Source of the DNA: Fluviicoccus sp.
GTDB taxonomy: Bacteria; Pseudomonadota; Gammaproteobacteria; Pseudomonadales; Moraxellaceae
NCBI RefSeq assembly: GCF_030646115.1
Contig: NZ_JAUSMX010000009.1
Span: 62,001 to 126,000, forward strand
Length of the DNA: 64,000 nucleotides
Direction of reading: 5' to 3'
How positions within the stretch are numbered: the first letter of the stretch is position 1; every line of letters begins with the position of its first letter. Below the pieces are notes generated by a model. That model searched no databases and was not told the origin of the DNA. It saw only the letters and a program-made list of their open reading frames with translations. Shown here piece after piece: positions 46,834 to 55,665 of this stretch. The position numbers and the translations under genes are program-made.

Positions 46834-47718
46834 CTATTCCGGCTGAAAGCAGTGGGTCAGGAATCGCTCCAGGCCGAAGGTCCGGTATTTCTGACGGTGG
46901 ATCAGGACAAAAAACTGACGGCTCAGATTCCAGAACGGCGTTGGTAGTATCTTAAGGGAGCCGTTGAGCAGGCTTTCCTGCAGCGACAGGCGTGAGGCGC
47001 AGCCGATGCCCAGACCGCTGGCCACCACGCGCTGTATGGCTTCGGTATGGCCCAGTTCCAGCAGCACCTGCAAATGCGGCAGCCGACCCAGCACGGCGTT
47101 ATCGAAGATTTCACGTGTGCCTGACCCCGGTTCGCGCAGGATCCAGGAGGCATTATCAAGATCGGCCTCGGTCAGGCAGGCTTTGGACGCCAGGGGGTGC
47201 GACGGGGCTGCAAAAACCACCAGCTCATCATGCCGCCAGGGAATGACTTCCAGTTCCGGGGCATGGCAATAACCCTCAATGAAACCGATATCCAGTTCGA
47301 ACTTTTCCAGCGCCGTGATGATGTGGCTGGTGTTGGCGATATCAAGTGTCAGCCGGCTTTGCGGGTGTTCAGCCATGAAGGCGGCAATCAGCGAAGGCAT
47401 GGAGTAGTTGCCAATGGTGAGGCTGGCGCCGATTTTCAGGCTGCCGATCTGATCATCCCTTCCGCGGGCGATTTCCTCAATACTTTGGGCATGGGCCAGC
47501 GTGGTAATGGCAGCCGGCAGCAATTTCCGTCCCAGATCATTCAATTGCAGGCGTTTGCCGGTGCGGTCGAAAAGCTGGCTGGTCAGCTGGGTTTCCAGGT
47601 CGGCCAGGGCCATGCTGGCCGCGCTCTGGGTGAAGTTGAGTTCCCGGGCGGCCTGCGTGACCGTGCCGTAGCGGGCCACGGCGACAAAGACTCCCAGCTG
47701 CTTCAGGGTAATGCGCAT
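46834..47718 (-). CDS. YeiE-like LysR-family transcriptional regulator
   Basis: This 294-residue regulator has an N-terminal winged helix (about 1-60, LKQLGVFVAVARYGTVTQAA) and a periplasmic-binding-like effector domain. It resembles E. coli YeiE along its length (for example GASLTIGNYSMPSLIAAF, DIGFIEGYCHAPEL, WRHDELVVFAAPSHPLA, WILREPGSGTREIFDNA). YeiE has been linked to iron homeostasis and sulfite response, which I recall rather than can show. The ATG at 47718 comes one base after the psd stop, so the two are coupled. A longer in-frame ORF to 47943 overlaps psd and is not used. In Pseudomonas, psd is normally next to the PilZ gene, so this regulator is an addition to the block. Confidence 0.88.
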   Translation of the reverse strand: MRITLKQLGVFVAVARYGTVTQAARELNFTQSAASMALADLETQLTSQLFDRTGKRLQLNDLGRKLLPAAITTLAHAQSIEEIARGRDDQIGSLKIGASLTIGNYSMPSLIAAFMAEHPQSRLTLDIANTSHIITALEKFELDIGFIEGYCHAPELEVIPWRHDELVVFAAPSHPLASKACLTEADLDNASWILREPGSGTREIFDNAVLGRLPHLQVLLELGHTEAIQRVVASGLGIGCASRLSLQESLLNGSLKILPTPFWNLSRQFFVLIHRQKYRTFGLERFLTHCFQPE

Positions 47719-47719
47719 A

Positions 47720-48568
47720 TCAGCGCAATTGCCCGAAAGCTTCACCCATGCGCACGGAGGAACCGGCGGCCAGGTTTTTCGACCAGTCAACCACCTGCGG
47801 CCCGAACAGGACAATGGCGGTGGAGCCCAGATAGAAGCGGCCCAGTTCATCGCCTTTTTGCAGGGTGATGTTTTCATGCTGGTAGCTGGAAACGGTGACA
47901 TGACGACCATGCGGCTTGATGTCGCCCGCCCAGACCGTGGCAATACCGGCGACGATCATGGCCCCGACCAGCACCACCGCCATGGGACCGGCGGCCGTGT
48001 CAAACAGGCACACCAGGCGTTCGTTGCGGGCGAACAGGTTGTCAACATTCCCGGCGGTGGCGGCATTGACCGAATAGAGGTCGCCGGGCACATAGATCAT
48101 CTCCCGCAGACGGCCGGTAAACGGCATGTGCACGCGGTGATAGTCCTTGGGGGAGAGATATACCGTGGCGAAATGCCCGCCGAGAAAAGGACGGGCGCGT
48201 TCGTCGTCGCCCCCCAGCAAGGCGGCAACGCCGTAGTCGTGTCCCTTGGCCTGGAAGATGCGGTCCTGCGTAATCCCGCCGATCTGCGAGATGGCGCCGT
48301 CGGCGGGGCAGGCCACCGTCTTTGCCCCGGTGGCGATGGGTCGGGCTCCGGGCTTCAGGGCGCGGGTGAAGAAGGCGTTGAAGTTTTCGTAAGCCAGCGG
48401 GTTTTCCTCGGCAGCTTCAGCCATGTTGACATTGTAGGCTTTGGCGAAGCGGCTGATGAAGGTGTTCTTGATGGTCTTGATGCGGGTAGCCGCCAGCCAG
48501 CCGGTGCCACGGGACAGCAAGTGCTGGGGGATCAGGTGCTGCAGGACGATAAACAGGGTGTCGGACAT
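47720..48568 (-). CDS. psd: Phosphatidylserine decarboxylase proenzyme
   Basis: This inner-membrane enzyme makes phosphatidylethanolamine from phosphatidylserine. The 282-residue proenzyme keeps the self-cleavage motif LGST; Ser249 would become the pyruvoyl group. FFTRALKPGARPI and YLSPKDYHRVHMP, with its conserved histidines, are also present. It lies between rhdA upstream and the LysR gene directly downstream. Confidence 0.96.
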   Translation of the reverse strand: MSDTLFIVLQHLIPQHLLSRGTGWLAATRIKTIKNTFISRFAKAYNVNMAEAAEENPLAYENFNAFFTRALKPGARPIATGAKTVACPADGAISQIGGITQDRIFQAKGHDYGVAALLGGDDERARPFLGGHFATVYLSPKDYHRVHMPFTGRLREMIYVPGDLYSVNAATAGNVDNLFARNERLVCLFDTAAGPMAVVLVGAMIVAGIATVWAGDIKPHGRHVTVSSYQHENITLQKGDELGRFYLGSTAIVLFGPQVVDWSKNLAAGSSVRMGEAFGQLR

Positions 48569-48625
48569 GGTGTGCTCGGATGAAATCGGGTTTCCCGGCG
48601 GTCAGAAGTCGCCGGGGTTGATGGC

Positions 48626-49441
48626 TTAACGTTCGATAGGGGTGTCGGCGCGGTTGCCCCATTCGCTCCAGGAGCCGTCATAGGCCTTGAGCGAGGGAAA
48701 GCCGAGAATGCGCCCCACCAGGTAGGTAAAACCGGAACGATGGTGGGTCTGGCAGTGGGTGACGACAGTCTTGTCCGGCGTGATTCCCAACGCAGCCAGC
48801 TCGGCGCGAATGGTTTCGATATCCCGGAGTCGCAGCGAATCCTCGCGGTTCATGGCGCGGGTCCACTCGTAGTTGACGGCGCCGGGCAGGTGACCCCCGC
48901 GCTGGGCGAGGATGCGGGTGCCGTGGTATTCATCGGGCGAGCGAGCGTCCCAATAAGCATGCTTGCCGTCATTGAGGTGCGCCAGCAGGTACTCGGCATC
49001 TGCCTGGGCTTCGCGATGGATGTCCAGTTTCAGTCCGGGCTGCGGGCGGCCGGGATTCGGGGTATTTTCGGTAGGCAGGCCTGCCGCCATCCAGGCATGC
49101 AGCCCGCCGTTGAGATAGGAGTAATGGCGATGTCCGATCATGTCCAGCGTCCAGATGAAACGCCCGGCCCAGCCGCCACCTTCATCGTCGTAGACTACGA
49201 CATGGGTATCCGGTGCCAGGCCGAGCTTGCCGAAGACCGCTTCCAGTTGTTCAACGGACGGCAGTTTGCCGGGAGCGGGCAATTGTCCCAGCACTAGATC
49301 CTTGCCGTTCAGCCAGACTGCGCCGGGCACATGCACTTGCCGGTAGACCGATTCCTTGCACAGATCGACGATCAGCAGGCCGGGTTCGGCGAGGCGGGTG
49401 GCGAGTTCCCGGGGTTCCAGCAACAGGGGAAGACGACTCAT
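48626..49441 (-). CDS. rhdA: Thiosulfate sulfurtransferase (rhodanese) RhdA
   Basis: This two-domain rhodanese moves sulfane sulfur from thiosulfate to cyanide or other thiophiles. From the ATG at 49441 it has 271 residues. The catalytic Cys is residue 230 in the loop CQTHHR, the same loop and residue number I recall for Azotobacter vinelandii RhdA. That supports this start over the in-frame ATG at 49495. The inactive N-terminal domain (VVVYDDEGGGWAGRFIW) lacks the Cys, as usual. A 57-base gap separates it from psd. Confidence 0.94.
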   Translation of the reverse strand: MSRLPLLLEPRELATRLAEPGLLIVDLCKESVYRQVHVPGAVWLNGKDLVLGQLPAPGKLPSVEQLEAVFGKLGLAPDTHVVVYDDEGGGWAGRFIWTLDMIGHRHYSYLNGGLHAWMAAGLPTENTPNPGRPQPGLKLDIHREAQADAEYLLAHLNDGKHAYWDARSPDEYHGTRILAQRGGHLPGAVNYEWTRAMNREDSLRLRDIETIRAELAALGITPDKTVVTHCQTHHRSGFTYLVGRILGFPSLKAYDGSWSEWGNRADTPIER

Positions 49442-49547
49442 GACAGGTTCTCGGCGGGGGAGGCGAAAGGCGAATTGTAAACACCGCGAGGGCATTTGTC
49501 AGGAACGGGTTTAATCATTACTCTAAACGGATACTGAGGAGAACAAG

Positions 49548-50498
49548 ATGCTTGGACTGTATCCCGAAATTCAGCCGTATGCCCAGCACCGTCTGGCCGT
49601 CGCAGAGCCGCATGTCCTGTATGTCGAGGAGAGCGGCAATCCGCAGGGCATTCCCGTGGTTTTCCTGCATGGCGGGCCGGGCGCGGGCACGCAACCTTGG
49701 CACCGCCGCTTCTTTGATCCCGAAGTTTACCGCATTGTGCTGTTTGACCAGCGCGGGGCCGGGCAGTCTACACCGCATGCGGAGTTGGCCGGAAACACCA
49801 CCCCGAATCTGGTGGCCGATATGGAGGCCATCCGCACTTTTTTGGGAATCGACAGCTGGCTATTGTTCGGAGGCTCCTGGGGGTCGACGCTGGCGCTGGC
49901 TTATGCGGAAACTTTTCCTGAGAAGGTTACCGGCCTGATCCTGCGCGGCATCTTCCTCTGCCGCCCGGAAGACCTGCACTGGTTCTACCAGGAAGGCGCC
50001 AGCCGCATCTTCCCCGATGCCTGGGAGGATTATGAAAAGGTCATTCCCCAGGCGGAGCGTCAGGATTACATTCAGGCCTATTACCGGCGGCTGACCGGTG
50101 ACGACCAGATTGCGCAGATGGCAGCCGCCAAGGCTTGGTCGGTGTGGGAAGGGCTGTGTTCCACGTTGAAGCCGAATCCGGCGGTGGTGGGGCATTTTGC
50201 CGATCCGCACACGGCGCTGGCGCTGGCCCGAATTGAGTGCCACTACTTCGTCAACGGCATCTTCCTGCCGCCGAATGACCTGCTGGCGAAGGCGGATCGT
50301 CTCCGCGACATTCCCGGCGTCATTGTCCATGGCCGTTATGACATGGTTTGCCCGCTGGACAATGCTTACTCCTTGCACAAGGCCTGGCCTGCCGGGGAGC
50401 TGCACATCATTCGTGATGCGGGGCATTCCGCTGCTGAGCCCGGCATCATCGACGCCTTGGTCAAGGCCACCCACGACTTTGCCCGCAGGCTGGCCTGA
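49548..50498 (+). CDS. pip: Proline iminopeptidase
   Basis: This alpha/beta-hydrolase removes N-terminal proline from peptides. The 316-residue product shows the oxyanion region LHGGPGAG, the DQRGAGQS stretch, the nucleophile elbow GGSWGSTLAL, the acid in GRYDMVCPL and the catalytic His in DAGHSAAEPG. GAGGAG lies seven bases before the ATG. Its stop overlaps the dtd start by one base (TGATG). Confidence 0.95.
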   Translation: MLGLYPEIQPYAQHRLAVAEPHVLYVEESGNPQGIPVVFLHGGPGAGTQPWHRRFFDPEVYRIVLFDQRGAGQSTPHAELAGNTTPNLVADMEAIRTFLGIDSWLLFGGSWGSTLALAYAETFPEKVTGLILRGIFLCRPEDLHWFYQEGASRIFPDAWEDYEKVIPQAERQDYIQAYYRRLTGDDQIAQMAAAKAWSVWEGLCSTLKPNPAVVGHFADPHTALALARIECHYFVNGIFLPPNDLLAKADRLRDIPGVIVHGRYDMVCPLDNAYSLHKAWPAGELHIIRDAGHSAAEPGIIDALVKATHDFARRLA

Positions 50499-50935
50499 TG
50501 CGGGGATTGATTCAGAGGGTGAGCGAAGCGTCGGTGATAGTGGACGGACAGGTCTGTGGAGAAATCGGTCGCGGCATTTTGTTGTTGCTGGGCGTGGCGC
50601 GGGGAGACTCCGAGCCGCAGGCAGACAAGATGTTGCATCGGGTGTTGAGCTACCGGATGTTTCCCGATGATGAAGGCAGGATGAACCGCAGCCTGCGCGA
50701 TATTGGCGGTGGATTGCTGGTGGTTTCACAGTTCACGCTGGCTGCGGAAACCGACAAGGGATTGCGCCCAAGCTTTTCCTCAGCCGCCGATCCCGGGCAG
50801 GCCAAGGCGCTCTACGAGCATTTCGTGACGCAGGCCCGGCTTGAACACCCGGTGGTGCAGACCGGCATTTTCGCCGCCGACATGAAAGTGCGGCTGCTGA
50901 ATGACGGTCCGGTGACGTTCCTGCTGGAAACTTAG
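50498..50935 (+). CDS. dtd: D-aminoacyl-tRNA deacylase
   Basis: This enzyme removes mis-attached D-amino acids (and glycine from tRNA-Ala) from tRNA. The 145-residue product is the family size and holds SQFTLAAETDKGLRPSF and the NDGPVTF motif at the C-terminus. It is coupled to pip. Its end overlaps the convergent tatC end by four bases. Confidence 0.96.
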   Translation: MRGLIQRVSEASVIVDGQVCGEIGRGILLLLGVARGDSEPQADKMLHRVLSYRMFPDDEGRMNRSLRDIGGGLLVVSQFTLAAETDKGLRPSFSSAADPGQAKALYEHFVTQARLEHPVVQTGIFAADMKVRLLNDGPVTFLLET

Positions 50936-51681
50936 TCCTCTGCGGCTTCGCGACGGTTTTCCAGAATACGCCCAAACACCACGCCAACCTCAAACAGCAT
51001 CCACATCAGGGTCGCCAGCACCGCCATGGAAATCGCATCCGGCGGTGTAATGAACATCGCAACGGCAAAGCACAGCACCACGATATAACGCCGCTTCTCA
51101 ATCAGGCTGGCGGTGCTGATGATCCCGGCCATGACCAGCAACAGCACCACCACCGGAATCTCGAAGGTAAAACCGAATACCAGGAAGAATTTCAGGCAGA
51201 AGTCGAGATAACTGTTGATGTCGGTCATGAAGCTGACGTGCTCCGGCACGACACTGACAAAGAATTTCAGCACCGGGCCCAGCGTCACGAAATAGGCAAA
51301 CGAGACCCCGATATAGAAAAGAATGACGCTGGAGGCCAACATCGGAATGGCCAGCTTCTTTTCGTGCTTGTACAACGCCGGGGCAATGAAGGCCCAGACC
51401 TGATGCAGGACAACCGGGATGCCCAGAAAGAAGGCGGCATAAAACGTCAGCTTGAACGGAGCCATGAACGATGAGGTGACATCGGTGGCCACCATGCTGC
51501 TGCCAACAGGCAACAGGGTGCGTAACGGCGTGGACAGCAGGCTGTAGAGGTCGTTGCGGAAGGGAACCAGTATAAAAAATAGTATACCCAGCGCCATCAT
51601 GATACGCATGATGCGCGTCCGCAGTTCTATCAGGTGCGAGACCAGCGGCATTTCGTCCTGGTTTTCGGGTTCCTGGCTCAT
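50932..51681 (-). CDS. tatC: Sec-independent protein translocase TatC
   Basis: This polytopic inner-membrane receptor for twin-arginine signal peptides has 249 residues with six predicted helices. It opens with the characteristic LVSHLIELRTRIM and has FMAPFKLTFYAAFFLGIPVVLHQVWAFIAPALY before the third helix. The ATG overlaps the tatB stop by four bases. Confidence 0.97.
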   Translation of the reverse strand: MSQEPENQDEMPLVSHLIELRTRIMRIMMALGILFFILVPFRNDLYSLLSTPLRTLLPVGSSMVATDVTSSFMAPFKLTFYAAFFLGIPVVLHQVWAFIAPALYKHEKKLAIPMLASSVILFYIGVSFAYFVTLGPVLKFFVSVVPEHVSFMTDINSYLDFCLKFFLVFGFTFEIPVVVLLLVMAGIISTASLIEKRRYIVVLCFAVAMFITPPDAISMAVLATLMWMLFEVGVVFGRILENRREAAED

Positions 51682-52124
51682 GGGGATATCGGGTGCTTTT
51701 CGGGTAGGGCAACCGCAGCGGTTGCCGGTTGGGTGTCAGCCGTCAGGGCCGAAGCCGCCGCTGGTTCAGGCTGGGCGGGAACGGCCTCTTCCGGGATGGT
51801 CGGTTCAGCGACCGGCGGGGCGGCATCGACAGTGCCCGAGGCGTCAACGAGGGTCTGGCGAATGGAGTTTTCCATGCCGTTCAGTTCCTGGTTGATTGAG
51901 ACTTCCGTGGATTTCAGGCGCTCGACTTCGGCCTTGATGCGGTCGCGCATTTCCTGGGCGGATACTTCCCGTTCAATTTCGGCCTGAATGCCCAGCACCA
52001 TGCGCCGGATACGGCCGATCCAGGCGCCGGTCATGCGGGCGGCGTGAGGCAGCTTCTCGGGCCCCAGCACCACCAGGGCCACGACGGCCAGCAGCAGCAG
52101 TTCGCTGAAACCGACGTCAAACAT
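51678..52124 (-). CDS. tatB: Sec-independent protein translocase TatB
   Basis: This 148-residue partner of TatC has one N-terminal helix (FDVGFSELLLLAVVALVVLGPEKLP), an amphipathic helix, a coiled-coil-like stretch (about 45-95) and a Pro/Ala/Glu-rich disordered tail. The GPEKLP hinge distinguishes TatB from TatA. The start overlaps the tatA stop by one base. Confidence 0.95.
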   Translation of the reverse strand: MFDVGFSELLLLAVVALVVLGPEKLPHAARMTGAWIGRIRRMVLGIQAEIEREVSAQEMRDRIKAEVERLKSTEVSINQELNGMENSIRQTLVDASGTVDAAPPVAEPTIPEEAVPAQPEPAAASALTADTQPATAAVALPEKHPISP

Positions 52125-52381
52125 CAGCTGGGATCTTTCTTTTGCGGGTCGTTAACCGGTGTGGCGGTGCCATTGATGGTGTTGCCGCCATTCTGGCTGA
52201 TGTGTTGTTGCGGGGGCTGGGGAGCTGGCGGCTCTTTGTCCTCTTCATTCTTCATGGATTCCTTGAATCCCTTGATGGCGCCGCCCAGATCCTTGCCGAT
52301 GTTCTTCAACTTGGACGTGCCGAACAACAGGAAGATGATGACCAGCAGCAGCAGCAGGTGGGGCAATGACAGACCGGACAT
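52124..52381 (-). CDS. tatA: Sec-independent protein translocase TatA
   Basis: This 85-residue protein is the pore-forming Tat component. It has a short N-terminal helix, the LFGTSKLKNIGKDLGGAIKGFKESM hinge and amphipathic helix, and a polar tail rich in Pro, Gln and Asn. It starts eight bases after the hisE stop, so hisI-hisE-tatA-tatB-tatC is one likely operon. Confidence 0.95.
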   Translation of the reverse strand: MSGLSLPHLLLLLVIIFLLFGTSKLKNIGKDLGGAIKGFKESMKNEEDKEPPAPQPPQQHISQNGGNTINGTATPVNDPQKKDPS

Positions 52382-52389
52382 GGGGGAAT

Positions 52390-52734
52390 TTACTCCGCAG
52401 TAGTGGATCGGGCCGCTTTTTCGGCGTGTCCCGAGGTATGCAAGCGACGGGCCAGTTCTGAAATCACGGCTTCAGGCGGGACATTGAAATGCCCAAGCAT
52501 GACAAGCGTATGAAACCACAAATCGGCCGTTTCATAAATCAGGTGTTCGGTTTTTCCGTCAACCTGCGCATCCTTGGCCGCCATCACGGTTTCGGTGCAT
52601 TCCTCCCCGACCTTTTTCAGGATTTTGTCGAGGCCCTTGTGATAGAGGCTGGAGACATAGGAGGACTCGGGTGTGGCGTTCTTGCGTTCGGCCAGCAGGC
52701 GGCCCAGTTCGGCCATCACGTCGTTAGTGGTCAT
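52390..52734 (-). CDS. hisE: Phosphoribosyl-ATP pyrophosphatase HisE
   Basis: This enzyme catalyses the second step of histidine synthesis, releasing pyrophosphate from phosphoribosyl-ATP. The 114-residue MazG-like helical protein has [15 protein letters not shown] and [13 protein letters not shown] metal-binding segments. It overlaps hisI by 11 bases. Here hisE and hisI are separate genes, unlike the fused hisIE of enterobacteria. Confidence 0.96.
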   Translation of the reverse strand: MTTNDVMAELGRLLAERKNATPESSYVSSLYHKGLDKILKKVGEECTETVMAAKDAQVDGKTEHLIYETADLWFHTLVMLGHFNVPPEAVISELARRLHTSGHAEKAARSTTAE

Positions 52735-53125
52735 GCTTGGGATTCTCGTAGATGGCGTGCGGATCCTTCAGGACATCGTCAACAACCTGCCAGCGGCCCT
52801 GTTCGTCAAGACGTCGGTAGAAGCAGGATTCGCGGCCGGTGTGGCAGGCAATACCGCCCACTTGTTCAATTTGCAGGATGATGACATCGCTGTCGCAATC
52901 AAGGCGGATTTCCTTCACCTTCTGGATGTGGCCGGACTCCTCGCCCTTGTGCCACAGCTTGTTGCGGGAGCGGGACCAGTACACGCCTTCCTGGCGTTCG
53001 GCTGTCAGCGCCAGCGCTTCGCGGTTCATCCAGGCCACCATCAGCACCCGGCCGGTTTCGGCATCCTGGGCGATGGCGGGAATAAGGCCTTTTTCATCGA
53101 ATTTGACGGAGTCTAACCAGTTCAT
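52724..53125 (-). CDS. hisI: Phosphoribosyl-AMP cyclohydrolase HisI
   Basis: This enzyme catalyses the third step of histidine synthesis, opening the adenine ring. The 133-residue product is the usual length for the single-domain enzyme. It has [28 protein letters not shown], the metal-binding DCDSD, and the zinc cysteines in [11 protein letters not shown]. It heads the his-tat operon. Confidence 0.96.
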   Translation of the reverse strand: MNWLDSVKFDEKGLIPAIAQDAETGRVLMVAWMNREALALTAERQEGVYWSRSRNKLWHKGEESGHIQKVKEIRLDCDSDVIILQIEQVGGIACHTGRESCFYRRLDEQGRWQVVDDVLKDPHAIYENPKHDH

Positions 53126-53181
53126 GAGTTCGGGCTGGGGCTGTTGTCAGGGGGGAGACTATAGCATTTTGAGGGTGGGGC

Positions 53182-53215
53182 GGGGCAGGGGACTTTGTGA
53201 CACGTCCCTTGCCCC
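53182..53215 (-). terminator. Long GC-rich hairpin between the AAA ATPase gene and hisI
   Basis: GGGGCAGGGGAC (53182-53193) and GTCCCTTGCCCC (53204-53215) pair over 12 bases with one wobble around a ten-base loop. It lies 12 bases past the AAA gene's stop and before hisI, on the strand of both. No T-run follows, so termination would be weak or factor-dependent. Confidence 0.5.
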
Positions 53216-53227
53216 GTGAGGGAGCGG

Positions 53228-55330
53228 TTAGAGGAAGCCGATGCGACGCTGCCGGCTGTCCTCCTTCAGCGCACACTCTTCCATCAAGCGCTCCAGCACC
53301 TGCAACGGGGAAACCAGCGGCCGCAAGCGGTGCTGGCGGCGCAACGTGGCGAAGTCGCCGGGCGTCAGTACCGTCAGGCGTTCCAGGTTCGAACGCAAGT
53401 TCTCTTCCGGAGTGGCCAGCGACAGGCTGGCGCAGAAACGTCCGAACAATTCCCACGCCTGCACCGGTTTCAGGTAACCAAACTTCATTTTCAGGTCGAA
53501 GCGGCGCAGCGTGGCCTGGTCCAGTCCGTCCAGCCGGTTGGTCGACGCAATGAAGATGCCATGGAAGGTTTCCATCTGCGTCAGCATTTCGTTGACCAGC
53601 GTCACTTCCCACGACTGGCGGGCCTGACGGCGGTCCTGCAGGAAACTGTCGACTTCATCCAGCAGCAACACCGCGTTTTCCTGCTCGGCTTCCCGAAAGG
53701 CGTTCGCGATGTGTTTTTCGTTTTCGCCGACATAGGCTCCCAGCAGGTCGGAGGCGCGTTTCACCAGCAGCGGCATGTCCAGCTTGTCCGCCAGCCAGCG
53801 GCCGTAGGCGGTCTTGCCGGTGCCGGGCGGGCCATAGAAACACAGCGTGCCCTGGCGGTGCTCGGCCAGCGAACCCGCCAATACCGACAGGTCGCCATCA
53901 CAATTGACGAAGGCCGGATCATAGTAATCCGGACGCGGATCAGACTCCGGCCCGCGGATGCGGCGGTGTCCCTGGGCTTCCAGCGTCTGGTTGACCAGGT
54001 CAGTGATGGTGCCGGCCACCTGCTGGCCGGGCAGGGTGTCATGCACGGTGCGGATGACCCTCGCGGCGCGCTGGATGACGGCGGGCGTCAGGTTTTCCGA
54101 CTGCGCCAGCCGTTCCACCTCTCGTTCCGCCAACAGATCGCCGCAGGCGGTGCGTATGATATGCGCCCGCTGGCTGCGCGGCGGCACGGTCAGCTCAATG
54201 ACCATGTCGAAGCGGCGGATGAAGGCCGGGTCCAGTCCGCTGACTTCATTCGACAGCCAGATGGCGGGCACCGGGTTTTCTTCCAGCATGCGGTTCATCC
54301 AGGCCTTGCGGGTCTGGGCGGTGCTTTTCTGACCGAACAGGTCGTTGCCGTCGTTGAACACGTCTTCCACTTCGTCAAACAGCAGGAAGATCTGCCGGTG
54401 GGCGAAGAAGTTCTGGGCGGCGCGGTAGGAACGCAAACGCCGTTCGCCATTAACGGGATCGCCTTCGTCATCTTCGCTGGCCACTTCATACAGCTCGTGT
54501 CCCTGCTCCTTGGCCAACACCCGCGCCAGCTCACTCTTGCCGGTGCCGGGTTCGCCATGGATGAAGATGTTGACGCCGGTTTTGCGCTCCGCCACCGCAC
54601 GCGACAGGTAGGGCCGCAACACGGACAGCGCCTTCTGCACATGGGCAAAGTCGCTCAGCGCCAGTGTCGGCTGGTGGGACGGGTTGACGGTGCCGCGCAG
54701 CAGGTGTGCCGGATCGTCGACCTCCTGGTGCAGCATTTGTTCGGCAAACTCACCGGAGAGCAGGTCCAGCTTGCCGCGCAGGCACATCATGCCGTTGCGG
54801 TCGACGCTGAGCAGGCCCGCGCGCGCCATGACGCCGTTGTTGCTCAGCGCCTGGCGGACAGCGGTTTCATCCAGCCCGAGGATAGCGCCCATGCTGGCGT
54901 AGAGGTCGTAGCTGTTCTGCGGTCCCAGGTAGTCGGCGGTGTCGTCCAGCAGGCGGTGCGAGTGCAGCACGACCGCGAAGGCCAGAATACGCTGGTCAAT
55001 CGGGGTCAGCCCCAGCAGCGTGGTGAGCTGGTCGAGATTGCGTTGCAGCGTTGGCGGCAACGTAATCTCGCCGTGGCTTTCCAGCGCCGTGTGCAAAGTG
55101 CGCAGACGCACCAGGGCGTCGTTCGGCGAATAGGCCGCGTCACCCTCAAAGCAAGTTTCCAGACCCAGATATTGGGCGATGGTGTTGTTTTCATAGCCGT
55201 CGACGCCGACAAAGTGCCGGTAGCCCTTTTGCAGCACCAGGATGCGCAGCATCCATTGCCGGGCCAGCGTTTCCAGGGGCGACGTCGCAGCCGGAGTCAG
55301 GGATGACTCGATAATCGGAGATTCGTTCAT
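53228..55330 (-). CDS. Double-AAA+ ATPase of unknown function
   Basis: This 700-residue protein has an N-terminal helical region (about 1-215) without a recognised domain and two AAA+ modules. The first has Walker A GEPGTGKS (K265) and Walker B FLLFDEVEDVF. The second has GPPGTGKT (K506), VLLLDEVDSF and a FIASTNRLDGLD sensor. Both look active. No membrane helix, protease or nuclease domain is fused to it. It is flanked by a 335-base leader region and a hairpin, so it is its own unit set between the his-tat and ubi operons. Proteins of this class remodel or unfold partners; the partner here is unknown, and a defence or stress role is only a guess. Confidence 0.87.
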   Translation of the reverse strand: MNESPIIESSLTPAATSPLETLARQWMLRILVLQKGYRHFVGVDGYENNTIAQYLGLETCFEGDAAYSPNDALVRLRTLHTALESHGEITLPPTLQRNLDQLTTLLGLTPIDQRILAFAVVLHSHRLLDDTADYLGPQNSYDLYASMGAILGLDETAVRQALSNNGVMARAGLLSVDRNGMMCLRGKLDLLSGEFAEQMLHQEVDDPAHLLRGTVNPSHQPTLALSDFAHVQKALSVLRPYLSRAVAERKTGVNIFIHGEPGTGKSELARVLAKEQGHELYEVASEDDEGDPVNGERRLRSYRAAQNFFAHRQIFLLFDEVEDVFNDGNDLFGQKSTAQTRKAWMNRMLEENPVPAIWLSNEVSGLDPAFIRRFDMVIELTVPPRSQRAHIIRTACGDLLAEREVERLAQSENLTPAVIQRAARVIRTVHDTLPGQQVAGTITDLVNQTLEAQGHRRIRGPESDPRPDYYDPAFVNCDGDLSVLAGSLAEHRQGTLCFYGPPGTGKTAYGRWLADKLDMPLLVKRASDLLGAYVGENEKHIANAFREAEQENAVLLLDEVDSFLQDRRQARQSWEVTLVNEMLTQMETFHGIFIASTNRLDGLDQATLRRFDLKMKFGYLKPVQAWELFGRFCASLSLATPEENLRSNLERLTVLTPGDFATLRRQHRLRPLVSPLQVLERLMEECALKEDSRQRRIGFL

Positions 55331-55665
55331 GATGCTACCCTTGCGTCAAACGCAAAACAGGAAGTTATCGGCCGGTCCGTAGAGTCGGCAGGACAAGTGA
55401 TCCAGGGTTATAGGGCGTTGCCGGGTCAGCGGTGTTGTCCGCGCCGGAAAGTAACGCCAATCAACAGACATGCAATCATGATGGACTCCTTTTTCATCGG
55501 GGTAGGAAAAAAGCCGGGGTTCAGGCCGGATCGCGGCGTGAGCCAGTGGACAGGCGGGTCGGCGGGTAAGCCGGTGGCCTGTCTTCGTGAGTGGGCAGTA
55601 TATCGCAGACTTCTGAAGAAATGGGAGGCTTGCAGATACGCGGATACAAACGACGGACACGCGGC
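55331..55665 (-). other. Leader and intergenic region upstream of the double-AAA gene
   Basis: This 335-base stretch holds no gene of normal size. On the minus strand it has a compound hairpin (GACAGGC 55549-55555 with GCCTGTC 55577-55583, and CGGC/GCCG inside). A short CCGG/CCGG hairpin with a six-T run (A-run at 55507-55512 on plus) follows and may end the ubi operon. A possible 17-codon reading frame lies at 55426-55479. Confidence 0.45.
55426..55479 (-). CDS. Possible 17-residue leader peptide
   Basis: MIACLLIGVTFRRGQHR is read from an ATG preceded, seven bases away, by a strong AAGGAG. It has a short hydrophobic start and a basic end, and stops 95 bases before the double-AAA start. It could be a regulatory leader peptide or a small membrane peptide. 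No homologue is known to me, and chance cannot be excluded. Confidence 0.3.
   Translation of the reverse strand: MIACLLIGVTFRRGQHR

Noticed and set aside
47719-47943. Longer LysR frame reaching into psd
   Set aside because: The added 75 residues overlap the psd coding sequence and precede the canonical LysR start MRITLKQL.
53216-55306. A 696-codon plus-strand frame opposite the double-AAA gene
   Set aside because: The AAA reading has two full sets of AAA motifs. The antisense frame is Gln/Arg/Val-rich with no motif, an effect of high-GC codon use.
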